DNA of 17,235 bases, from positions 1 to 17,235 of the forward strand of contig CABRXX010000059.1 in the NCBI GenBank assembly GCA_902475025.1, given 5' to 3'. This document shows positions 6,431 through 12,994 of this stretch, in pieces. The DNA is from Merdiplasma sp905207905 (GTDB taxonomy: Bacteria; Bacillota; Clostridia; Lachnospirales; Lachnospiraceae). The notes beneath the pieces are model-generated. The model did no database searches and was not told the origin of the DNA. It was given only the letters and a program-made list of their open reading frames with translations. Position numbers and translations under genes: made by a program. Within the stretch, counting starts at the first letter, position 1; every line of letters starts with the position of its first letter.

Positions 6431-6629
6431 TGTGGAAAACAATCCGAAAAAACACGGCCGGCCAGAAACTCCCTCCCTTTCCACAGATTCAAAACCCGTT
6501 TTCCCCAGAGGGAAGCACACATTATCCACAGAAAAAGCCCTTTTGTTTCCGGGTTTCCACAGTATTATCCACAAAATCCACATGTTATGCACATTTTTTT
6601 CGCAGCGCATGTGGATTTTGTGTGGAAAA
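6431..6629. promoter_or_regulatory. DnaA-box cluster upstream of dnaD-dnaC
   Basis: Three perfect TTATNCACA boxes lie on the plus strand at 6522-6530, 6565-6573 (both TTATCCACA) and 6585-6593 (TTATGCACA). One-mismatch boxes on the minus strand (TTTTCCACA) lie at 6431-6439 and 6621-6629. Two-mismatch boxes lie at 6477-6485, 6553-6561, 6574-6582 (plus) and 6610-6618 (minus). The plus boxes at 6553, 6565, 6574 and 6585 start 12, 9 and 11 bases apart, and the two minus boxes at 6610 and 6621 are 11 apart, so a run of DnaA molecules could sit on one face of the helix. The cluster lies just upstream of the dnaD promoter. Confidence 0.8.
6570..6622. repeat. Perfect 15-bp inverted repeat built from DnaA boxes
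   Basis: CACAAAATCCACATG (6570-6584) is exactly repeated in reverse as CATGTGGATTTTGTG (6608-6622) around a 23-base loop that itself contains the perfect DnaA box 6585-6593. It could form a cruciform or an RNA hairpin, but no U-run follows, so it is not a standard terminator. Confidence 0.8.
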
Positions 6630-6657
6630 GATGTTCACATTCTTCCTCAATCCCAGG

Positions 6658-6686
6658 TTCATTTTTCACCTGGCCTGTGATATACT
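6658..6686 (+). promoter_or_regulatory. Promoter of dnaD-dnaC (extended -10)
   Basis: TGA-TATACT places an extended -10 at 6678-6686 (hexamer 6681-6686). A weak -35 TTCATT lies 17 bases upstream (6658-6663). The last DnaA box ends about 28 bases before the -35, so DnaA bound there could help or hinder polymerase. Start near 6693, leader about 40 nt. Confidence 0.55.
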
Positions 6687-6732
6687 CTAGGGGTATTACA
6701 GACGCCATAGTTTCTCGGGGAGGCGCATTTAT

Positions 6733-7833
6733 ATGAAACTACATTTGCCGCAGGACGGCGGCGCTACCACAATCGAAAACAAGTTTATTGATCATTATAT
6801 GCCCAAGGCCAACGGAGAATTTGTAAAGCTCTATCTTTATCTGCTGCGCTGTGCCCAGGCCGGAAGGGAGTTGTCGCTCTCTGCCATAGCAGATGTGTTT
6901 GACCACACAGAGAAGGATGTGCGCAGGGCTTTAGCCTACTGGGAAAAATTAAGCCTGCTAAGCCTCCGGTACGATCCCTCGGGGGGACTTAGCGAGATCT
7001 CTTTCCTGGATCACCCTTCTTCCGGTTACGAAAGCCCTTCTGTCCGACAGTCAGACGCCGTTGAACCAAAAAACTCCGGCAGCGGCATGGCAGAAACAGC
7101 CGCCGGCATGGCGGATATCGGGGACCAGATTTCCACTGCTTCCTCCAAGCATCCGATCTCCAGAAGCCGGGCGCTGGCTCTGAAAGAGCAGGAACAGATC
7201 CGGCAGCTGATCTTCGTGGCAGAACAGTATTTTTCCAGACCTTTGACCAGCACAGAGCAGTCCAATCTGCTCTACTTTTATGATACCCTGCATTTTTCTG
7301 CAGATCTGATCGAATATCTCATCGAATACTGTGTCTCCAAGGGCAGCAGCAGCCCTCACTATATGGAGAAAGTAGCTCAGGAATGGTATAAGGAAGGAAT
7401 CACTACCGTAGAGCAGGCCAAAAGCAGCACCAACCTTTATAATAAGAATTACTTTACCATCTTTAACGCCCTGGGAATCAAGGGACGCAACCCGGCGCCC
7501 TCGGAGGTGGAATATATGGATCGATGGCTGAACCAGTATGATTTCACCATTGAGATTATCCTGGAGGCCTGCTGCCGTACCATCCGCCAGACCCACCAGC
7601 CCAATTTCCAATATGCAGACAAGATTCTGGAGCAGTGGAACAAATCCGGCGTCCATCATCTGTCTGATATCCAGAAGCTGGATGCCGCTCATGCGCAAAA
7701 AAAAGCCAGATCCGTAAAAGAGACGCCAAAATGCGGCCAGCCTAATCGCTTCAACAACTTCCCTCAGCGGGAATACAACTGGAGTCAGCTGGAACAGCAG
7801 CTTTTATATGCACAGGAAAAGAAAGAGGGGTAA
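6733..7833 (+). CDS. dnaD: DnaD/DnaB-family primosome protein
   Basis: The 366-residue protein has an N-terminal winged-helix part (about 12-90: FIDHYMPKANGEFVKLYLYLLRC, then LSLSAIADVFDHTEKDVRRALAYWEKL), a variable linker, and two copies of the DnaD/DnaB C-terminal domain. Their signatures are YMEKVAQEWYKEGITT (210-225) and YADKILEQWNKSGVHH (294-309). In low-GC Gram-positives such proteins act between DnaA and the helicase loader at oriC and in restart primosomes. Two C-terminal domains recall the Bacillus DnaB arrangement; the name dnaD follows common annotation and is not meant to exclude DnaB-like function. Start by GGGGAGG 9 bases before the ATG. It is followed after 3 bases by the dnaC/dnaI-like gene, and the promoter region carries the DnaA-box cluster. 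Confidence 0.9.
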   Translation: MKLHLPQDGGATTIENKFIDHYMPKANGEFVKLYLYLLRCAQAGRELSLSAIADVFDHTEKDVRRALAYWEKLSLLSLRYDPSGGLSEISFLDHPSSGYESPSVRQSDAVEPKNSGSGMAETAAGMADIGDQISTASSKHPISRSRALALKEQEQIRQLIFVAEQYFSRPLTSTEQSNLLYFYDTLHFSADLIEYLIEYCVSKGSSSPHYMEKVAQEWYKEGITTVEQAKSSTNLYNKNYFTIFNALGIKGRNPAPSEVEYMDRWLNQYDFTIEIILEACCRTIRQTHQPNFQYADKILEQWNKSGVHHLSDIQKLDAAHAQKKARSVKETPKCGQPNRFNNFPQREYNWSQLEQQLLYAQEKKEG

Positions 7834-7836
7834 ACT

Positions 7837-8826
7837 TTGGGATTAACTAACACACAGTACGACGCCATTATGCGCTGTTACAGCCAAAAACAGGCGGATA
7901 ATCAACGGGCGCTGGAACAGCGCAGAAAGACTGCATATAAACAGATTCCTCAATTTGTACAACTGGACAGTGAGGTGGCCTCCTGCAGTTTATCCTGCGC
8001 AAGAGCGCTTTTGGAAGATGCGGCCGCGGATATTCCCACCCTGAAAAAAAAGCTGGCAGCCTGCGCAGACGAACGGATCCGGCTTCTGAAAGAGCACGGC
8101 TTTCCCGCAGATTATCTGGAAATGCACTATACCTGCCCGGATTGCCAGGACACCGGCTACATTGAAGGGAAAAAATGTCACTGCTTCCGTCAGGCAGCCA
8201 TTGATCTGTTTTATACCCAGTCCGGATTAAAGGAAATACTGCAGGAGGAGAATTTCCAGCATTTCTCCTATGACTATTACCCGGAAACTCTGATTCATCC
8301 TGCCACGGGAAAAAATGCCAGAGAGACTATGCGCACCACTGTGGCTGCCTGCCTGCGCTACATTGATGAATTTGACAAGACTTTTTCCAATCTGTTTTTT
8401 TACGGGGGAACCGGTCTTGGGAAAACCTTTCTCTCCCACTGCATTGCCAAGGAGCTGATCGAGCGTGCCCATTCGGTGATCTACTACTCTGCCTTTGAGC
8501 TTTTTGACCTGTTTGCCAAAAATTCCTTCGGCCGCAGAGAAACCGAAAGCGATATGACCGATTATATTTTCGATTGCGACCTGCTGATCGTGGATGATCT
8601 GGGTACAGAGCTGACCAATTCCTTCGTCTCCTCCCAGCTGTTTCTTATTTTAAATGAACGGCTCCAACGGCAGAAAAGCACCATCATTTCCACCAATCTG
8701 CCCCTTGGAACCTTTGCAGAACTGTATTCGGAGAGGGTCTTTTCCCGGATCACCAGCAACTTCCAGCTGTTTCAGCTTATTGGAAATGATATCCGCATAC
8801 AGAAAAAACTGGGTCTCACCTCTTGA
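7837..8826 (+). CDS. dnaC: DnaC/DnaI-type replicative helicase loader ATPase
   Basis: The 329-residue AAA+ protein has an N-terminal helical part, a Cys cluster (C100-P-D-C103 and C114-H-C116) likely to bind zinc as in DnaI, and an ATPase core. The core has Walker A YGGTGLGKT (189-197), Walker B DLLIVDDLG (248-256), sensor I IISTNL (283-288) and an arginine-finger region ERVFSRI (299-305). It should load the DnaB/DnaC-type helicase ring onto DNA together with the DnaD-like protein encoded just upstream. The start is TTG at 7837, 6 bases after AGAGGGG (7824-7830), 3 bases beyond the dnaD stop. The next ATG (codon 12) has no ribosome site. The rare TTG start together with coupling may keep loader output low. 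Confidence 0.93.
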   Translation: MGLTNTQYDAIMRCYSQKQADNQRALEQRRKTAYKQIPQFVQLDSEVASCSLSCARALLEDAAADIPTLKKKLAACADERIRLLKEHGFPADYLEMHYTCPDCQDTGYIEGKKCHCFRQAAIDLFYTQSGLKEILQEENFQHFSYDYYPETLIHPATGKNARETMRTTVAACLRYIDEFDKTFSNLFFYGGTGLGKTFLSHCIAKELIERAHSVIYYSAFELFDLFAKNSFGRRETESDMTDYIFDCDLLIVDDLGTELTNSFVSSQLFLILNERLQRQKSTIISTNLPLGTFAELYSERVFSRITSNFQLFQLIGNDIRIQKKLGLTS

Positions 8827-8851
8827 CCCGTCTCAGGTTCTGAGATAAGAT
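8823..8851 (+). promoter_or_regulatory. Possible prs promoter overlapping the dnaC stop
   Basis: TTGACC (8823-8828, 5/6 match) overlaps the dnaC stop codon and is followed after 17 bases by TAAGAT (8846-8851, 4/6 with the key T, A and final T kept). A start near 8858 would give a leader of about 160 nt. Confidence 0.4.
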
Positions 8852-8857
8852 GAAAAC

Positions 8858-9016
8858 AAAGACTTTTAATCATATAAAAAAGGCTGTCAAGTACACTCCC
8901 CGGCCAGTGTCCGGTATGTTTTTTCGGAAAATATATTTTTTTCGGATACAACGCTTTGAAAGAAGCCCCGGGACGTATCTTTCCGCAGCCCGTACAGTAT
9001 TTTAAGGAGGATTGCC
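8858..9016 (+). promoter_or_regulatory. Structured leader between dnaC and prs
   Basis: The region holds ACACT..AGTGT around a GC-rich loop, followed by a run of six T (8919-8924), which could be a weak terminator for dnaC or an attenuator for prs. It also has two copies of TTTTTTCGGA (8919-8928 and 8937-8946) and a nested hairpin in which GATAC pairs with GTATC (about 8945-8979), enclosing GCTT/AAGC. No known riboswitch consensus was recognised. AAGGAGG at 9004-9010 is the prs ribosome site. Confidence 0.3.
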
Positions 9017-10204
9017 ATGCAATCAGCAGAAGAACGAAATCAGGATACGCTCCCAGTAGGTTCACTGGGCATCATCGCTATGGACAGCTGCAGGGATCTT
9101 GGGGAAAAGATCAACCGCTATATTGTATCCTGGCGTAATGAGCGGGAGCATGAACATAAGGGAACTCCCCAGTTGTTGGAGTATGCAAAAGACAACTACC
9201 TGATCAAAACCGCCACCCCCCGTTTCGGAACCGGTGAGGCAAAGGGTGTGATCTACGAATCCGTCCGGGGCGATGATATCTATATTCTGGTAGATGTGTG
9301 CAATTACAGTATTACCTACAATATGAACGGCGTAGTAAACCACATGTCACCGGACGACCATTTTCTGGACTTAAAGCGTATCATCTCCGCCCTGGGCGGA
9401 AAGGCTAGGCGGATCACCGTCATTATGCCCTACCTCTACGAAAGCCGGCAGCATAAAAGAAACGGCCGGGAATCTCTGGACTGCGCCATTTTCCTTCAGG
9501 AACTGGTGCGCATGGGAGTAGAAAATATCATCACTTTTGATGCCCATGATCCCAGAGTTCAGAATGCCATTCCCCTGCGCGGCTTTGAAACCGTTCAGCC
9601 TGTGTACCAGTTTATCAAAGGACTGTTTAAGGCCGCACCGGACTTCCCCCTTACAGCCGATAAGCTGATGATTATCAGCCCCGATGAAGGCGGCACCGGC
9701 CGGGCCATCTATATGGCCAATGCCCTGGGCGTCGACATGGGAATGTTCTACAAGAGAAGGGATTATACCAAGATTGTCAAGGGACGCAATCCCATTGTGG
9801 CTCACGAATTTTTAGGCGCTGACGTTTCCGGCAGGGATGTGGTAATTCTTGATGACATGATCTCCTCTGGAGACAGTATGCTGGATGTGGCCAGAGAACT
9901 GAAAAAGCGGAAGGCCAACCGTATTTTCCTGTGCGCCACCTTTGGCCTGTTCACCAACGGGCTGGCCAAATTTGACGCGGCATATGAGGAGGGGCTGTTC
10001 CACTCCCTGCTGACCACCAACCTGATCTACCAGCCCAAGGAGCTTTTGGAAAAACCCTATTATACAGACATTGATATGAGCAAATTCCTGTCTCTGATCA
10101 TTGACTCCTTAAACCATGACGGATCTATGAGCGATCTTTTAAGCCCCACAGACCGGATCAATAAGTTTCTGGATAAGCAGAAAAAAAAGAGAATGGAACA
10201 ATAA
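9017..10204 (+). CDS. prs: Ribose-phosphate pyrophosphokinase (PRPP synthetase), long variant
   Basis: The 395-residue protein makes PRPP from ribose-5-phosphate and ATP, feeding nucleotide, His and Trp synthesis. Recognisable elements are MPYLYESRQHKR at 138-149 (counterpart of the Prs ATP-site loop), TFDAHDPRVQN at 173-183 (counterpart of the DLHxxQIQ metal/ATP site), SPDEGGTGRA at 221-230 and the PRPP loop VVILDDMISSGDS at 275-287. Ordinary Prs proteins are about 310-320 residues; this one is longer, with an N-terminal extension (about 1-60) and a lysine-rich tail, and its loops differ from the classic ones. AAGGAGG stands 6 bases before the ATG. It is a single gene with its own likely promoter and a strong terminator at 10359-10403. 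Naming is confident at family level; exact kinetics or donor use could differ. Confidence 0.88.
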   Translation: MQSAEERNQDTLPVGSLGIIAMDSCRDLGEKINRYIVSWRNEREHEHKGTPQLLEYAKDNYLIKTATPRFGTGEAKGVIYESVRGDDIYILVDVCNYSITYNMNGVVNHMSPDDHFLDLKRIISALGGKARRITVIMPYLYESRQHKRNGRESLDCAIFLQELVRMGVENIITFDAHDPRVQNAIPLRGFETVQPVYQFIKGLFKAAPDFPLTADKLMIISPDEGGTGRAIYMANALGVDMGMFYKRRDYTKIVKGRNPIVAHEFLGADVSGRDVVILDDMISSGDSMLDVARELKKRKANRIFLCATFGLFTNGLAKFDAAYEEGLFHSLLTTNLIYQPKELLEKPYYTDIDMSKFLSLIIDSLNHDGSMSDLLSPTDRINKFLDKQKKKRMEQ

Positions 10205-10358
10205 ATCCGAGGCGTCATGCTCTGGGATCATCTTTGCTTCTCTTAATCGGAGAGGATGTTGCAGAATACCTCCGGCAGCTTGTGTTCTATTGCAATCGTG
10301 ACAGCTTGTTTTATCTAAACATCCAAAAGTCTGAGAAACAAATCTGATCATAAATATG

Positions 10359-10403
10359 TAAAAATATCCCCTGTTCACAACATAGAAACAAGGGATATTT
10401 TTA
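10359..10403. terminator. Bidirectional terminator between prs and the repair operon
   Basis: TAAAAATATCCC (10359-10370) pairs perfectly with GGGATATTTTTA (10392-10403). TGTT/AACA (10372-10375, 10387-10390) extends the stem inward past one mismatch. A/T runs on both sides give U-tracts in either direction, as expected between convergent genes. The stretch 10205-10355 before it shows no gene or motif. Confidence 0.85.
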
Positions 10404-10406
10404 ATT

Positions 10407-10493
10407 TTATTCAAATTTTCTCGTCCGTACAAAGCAGACTGCGCCGGCTAAAGTCATAAGAATACCGTAGCCGGCAAACCAATGCTTCTCCTT
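10407..10493 (-). pseudogene. Short hydrophobic frame directly after the nfo stop (gene remnant or read-through tail)
   Basis: Directly after the nfo TAA, in the same frame, 28 codons run to a second TAA (10409-10407). They encode a lysine-rich start, WFAGYGILMTLAGAVCF (a plausible membrane segment) and a basic end VRTRKFE. There is AAGGAG at the start but no ATG, GTG or TTG in this frame before the hydrophobic part; the only ATG is internal. It looks like the C-terminal end of a small membrane protein left behind here, or a tail added to Nfo if the stop is read through. Function unknown. Confidence 0.35.
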
Positions 10494-11333
10494 TTATTCG
10501 TTTTCCATATTTTCCCGGCGCAGCAGCCTGATCTCCGCCGCATAGCCTTCCAGCTCATTGGGTGTCTCCAGATAGAAGGGAAGATCTTTCAATCTGGGAT
10601 GCTCCACAATCCGGTAAAAGGCCTCCAGCCCCAAAGCCCCTTCTCCAATCTTCTCATGGCGGTCTTTATGGCTGGCAAAGGGATTTTTCGAATCATTGAG
10701 GTGAACCGCTCTCAGACGTTCCAGACCAATCGTCTGATCAAACTCCTCCAACACCTCCTCCAGGTGATCCACAATATCATATCCCGCGTCATACACATGA
10801 CAGGTATCCAGACACACTCCCAGCTTATCTTTGAGTTCTACCCGCTCTATGATCTGAGCCAGCTCCTCAAATCGGCTTCCTACTTCAGAGCCTTTTCCTG
10901 CCATAGTCTCCAACAGCACCGTTGTGTGCTGCTCCGGCTTCAGAATCTGATTCAGTGTCTTTGCTATCAGCTGGATTCCCTTCTGGATTCCTTGGCCTAC
11001 ATGGCTGCCCGGATGAAAATTATAACAATTTCCCGGAATATATTCCATCCTGGCCAAATCGTCCGCCATCGTCTCCAGGGCAAACTCCCTCACACGCGCA
11101 TCCCCGGAACAGCAGTTCAGCGTATAGGGAGCGTGAGCCAGTATCTGGGAAATCCCCTGCCCCTTTGTATACTCCAAAAATCTGGCCACATCTTTTTCAT
11201 CTATGGCCTTGGCTTTGCTCCCTCTGGGATTTCTCGTAAAAAACTGAAACGTGTTGGCTCCAATGGATACCGCCTCCTTTCCCATATGATAAAATCCTCT
11301 GGAAGAGGACAAATGACACCCTATTCTTAACAT
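10494..11333 (-). CDS. nfo: Endonuclease IV (AP endonuclease, deoxyribonuclease IV)
   Basis: The 279-residue enzyme cuts DNA 5' of abasic sites in base-excision repair. All nine expected metal ligands of the three-zinc centre can be placed: H67 (HAPY), H107 (NFHPGSH), E142 (LLETMAG), D176 and H179 (LDTCHVY), H211 (HLNDSK), D224 and H226 (KDRHEKIG), and E256 (YLETP). Length matches the family. ATG at 11333 has AGGAGG 8 bases upstream, located in the last codons of the ATPase gene, with only one base between the genes, so translation is coupled. It is the third gene of a repair operon with an SbcD-like nuclease and a YhaN-like ATPase; this makes physical sense as end processing plus AP-site cleavage. 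Confidence 0.96.
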   Translation of the reverse strand: MLRIGCHLSSSRGFYHMGKEAVSIGANTFQFFTRNPRGSKAKAIDEKDVARFLEYTKGQGISQILAHAPYTLNCCSGDARVREFALETMADDLARMEYIPGNCYNFHPGSHVGQGIQKGIQLIAKTLNQILKPEQHTTVLLETMAGKGSEVGSRFEELAQIIERVELKDKLGVCLDTCHVYDAGYDIVDHLEEVLEEFDQTIGLERLRAVHLNDSKNPFASHKDRHEKIGEGALGLEAFYRIVEHPRLKDLPFYLETPNELEGYAAEIRLLRRENMENE

Positions 11334-11334
11334 C

Positions 11335-12990
11335 TTATTTCCTCCTGATTCGTTCCAGTATTTCCAGTTCCCGCTTCTGGCAGCTAAATAAGATTACCTG
11401 CCGCCCGCTGCGATCCAGCCACCGAAGCGCCTCCTCCAGCCGCTTATCATCATACATGGCAAAGGCTTCATCCAAAATAATGGGCAGAGGCTCTCCAAAG
11501 CTTAACAGCTCTCCTGCTGCGATCCGCAGGGCAAAATAAATCTGATTCATGGTTCCATAGCTTACCTGATGAAGATACAGCAGGCTGGAGGGCGTATTGA
11601 TCCGCACCTGCATTTTTTCATCCAGCGCAATCTGCGTATAGCGTCCATCTGTAAGCTGAACTAAAATCTCTGAGGCCTTTCTTCCAAATTCTGTTCCTGC
11701 CTCCCGGTAAATTCCAGCAGACAATTCTTTGATGCGCAGCATGGCCAGATCCAAAGCCTCCAGCTCCTGATCATAGGTGGAAAGACGGTCATGGGTCTTA
11801 TAGAGTTCTTCCAGTTCCTCCCGTATCACAGTGAGACGAAGGGTCTTTTCCCGAATCTCCTTCTCCTGATAGTCCTTCTCCCGAACTGCTTCCTCCTGAA
11901 GTTCCTTTTCTCCAGACTGCTTCTCCAAAAATGCCGTTCCCGGAAGTTCCCCTTCCTGCCTATATACAGGACTCTGCTCTTCTTCCTCCGTCTTTTTTCC
12001 TCTTCCCCATCCCAGCTGTTTTCTGCTGTAATTTGCCGCCATACCAAAAAGAGCCAGAAAAAAGGCTCCCAGCAGCAAAAAACCGATCTTACCAGGAAGA
12101 GCCGTGGCAAATACGCCGCAGGCAACCGACAGAATACCGCAAAGAAACAACAATACGTCCAGCCAGATCAGAAATTTTCTAAAGCCAAACTCCGGCTTCT
12201 CTTTTTCCAGGAGGTGTCCGGACTTTGTCTTTTCCTGTGTTCCGGCAAACATTTCCGGCAAAGGAATATCCAGCTCCTTCTTTCCTGGCTTCCCTCCTCC
12301 GCTTCCTGTTTCCTCAAACCCTCCCCCTCCTGTATTCTGACGTGTCACTTTTTCCAGTTCCTCCCGGACAAACTGCTCTTCCATCCGCTTTTTGCTGATT
12401 TTCTCATCCAGCTGCTCCTGCTCCTGCTTCTTCTTATTCTCCAGCTGCCTGCGCTTTCCTTTCAACTGATCCATGGCCTTTGACAGATCCAGATTCCCGT
12501 CTCCGGTCTCCTGAAAATTCACCATGAATTTCTGCAGTTCCTGAGCCAGGCCTGCATCCGTTTCACTTCCCGTCTGGGGAATGAACACGGTATTCACGAA
12601 AGCAGACTCGCTCAGTCCCCCAAGAAGCTCCGTAAGCAGTCCTGCATCTGCCGGCAATTCCTGTCCGCTGCTCTCACAAATCAGCCTTACTTCCTTAGTT
12701 GACTTTAAAAAATTCCGCTCAATGCGGTAGATCTCCCCCCGGTAACTTAACCGCAGAGCTCCTGCAAAATATCCGGGATTGTCCCAGGGCTGCCGCAGGA
12801 AATACTCATCATTTTTTCCGTTCCGCCCTCTCCCGGTACGGATTCCAAAAAACATATCCCGGATAAAGGCGTGCATCGTGGATTTCCCGGTTTCATTTCC
12901 CCCACAGATCACATTGATCCCAGGTCCCAAAGAAACCTTATGCTCCAGAAATTTTCCAAAATGTTTTAAATTCAATTCCAGCAGTTCCAT
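11335..12990 (-). CDS. YhaN/SbcC-like AAA ATPase with a membrane hairpin
   Basis: This 551-residue SMC/Rad50-type ATPase has Walker A GGNETGKST (30-38) after NLKHFGKF, an ABC-type signature region SYGTMNQIYFALR (477-489) and Walker B LPIILDEAF (502-510). The arms are charged coiled coils (about 175-220 and 355-425). Instead of a long coiled coil and zinc hook, the centre has two adjoining hydrophobic segments (about 273-296 and 301-320) that look like a transmembrane hairpin, next to a Gly-rich linker (about 220-237). SbcC/YhaN proteins are usually near 900-1000 residues, so this is a compact version. Start at 12990: AGGAGAGGTGAC lies just upstream; the frame is open to 13029, inside the preceding gene. 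It lies 4 bases after the SbcD-like gene, its probable nuclease partner, and one base before nfo. Called YhaN-like rather than SbcC because of the missing hook. Confidence 0.85.
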   Translation of the reverse strand: MELLELNLKHFGKFLEHKVSLGPGINVICGGNETGKSTMHAFIRDMFFGIRTGRGRNGKNDEYFLRQPWDNPGYFAGALRLSYRGEIYRIERNFLKSTKEVRLICESSGQELPADAGLLTELLGGLSESAFVNTVFIPQTGSETDAGLAQELQKFMVNFQETGDGNLDLSKAMDQLKGKRRQLENKKKQEQEQLDEKISKKRMEEQFVREELEKVTRQNTGGGGFEETGSGGGKPGKKELDIPLPEMFAGTQEKTKSGHLLEKEKPEFGFRKFLIWLDVLLFLCGILSVACGVFATALPGKIGFLLLGAFFLALFGMAANYSRKQLGWGRGKKTEEEEQSPVYRQEGELPGTAFLEKQSGEKELQEEAVREKDYQEKEIREKTLRLTVIREELEELYKTHDRLSTYDQELEALDLAMLRIKELSAGIYREAGTEFGRKASEILVQLTDGRYTQIALDEKMQVRINTPSSLLYLHQVSYGTMNQIYFALRIAAGELLSFGEPLPIILDEAFAMYDDKRLEEALRWLDRSGRQVILFSCQKRELEILERIRRK

Positions 12991-12994
12991 GATG

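Noticed and set aside
6369..6732. DnaA-box cluster as the chromosomal origin (oriC)
   Set aside because: No dnaA, dnaN, rpmH or gyrase genes nearby, and no clear AT-rich unwinding region with DnaA-trios; regulation or titration fits better.
10139..10432. 97-codon open frame on the minus strand
   Set aside because: Covers the prs 3' end and the bidirectional terminator; no ribosome site.
10482..11330. 282-codon open frame on the plus strand
   Set aside because: Antisense to nfo, whose nine metal ligands are all in place on the other strand.
11791..12483. 230-codon open frame on the plus strand
   Set aside because: Antisense to the coiled-coil part of the YhaN-like ATPase; its low-complexity Leu/Phe/Ser composition is the mirror of Glu/Lys codons.
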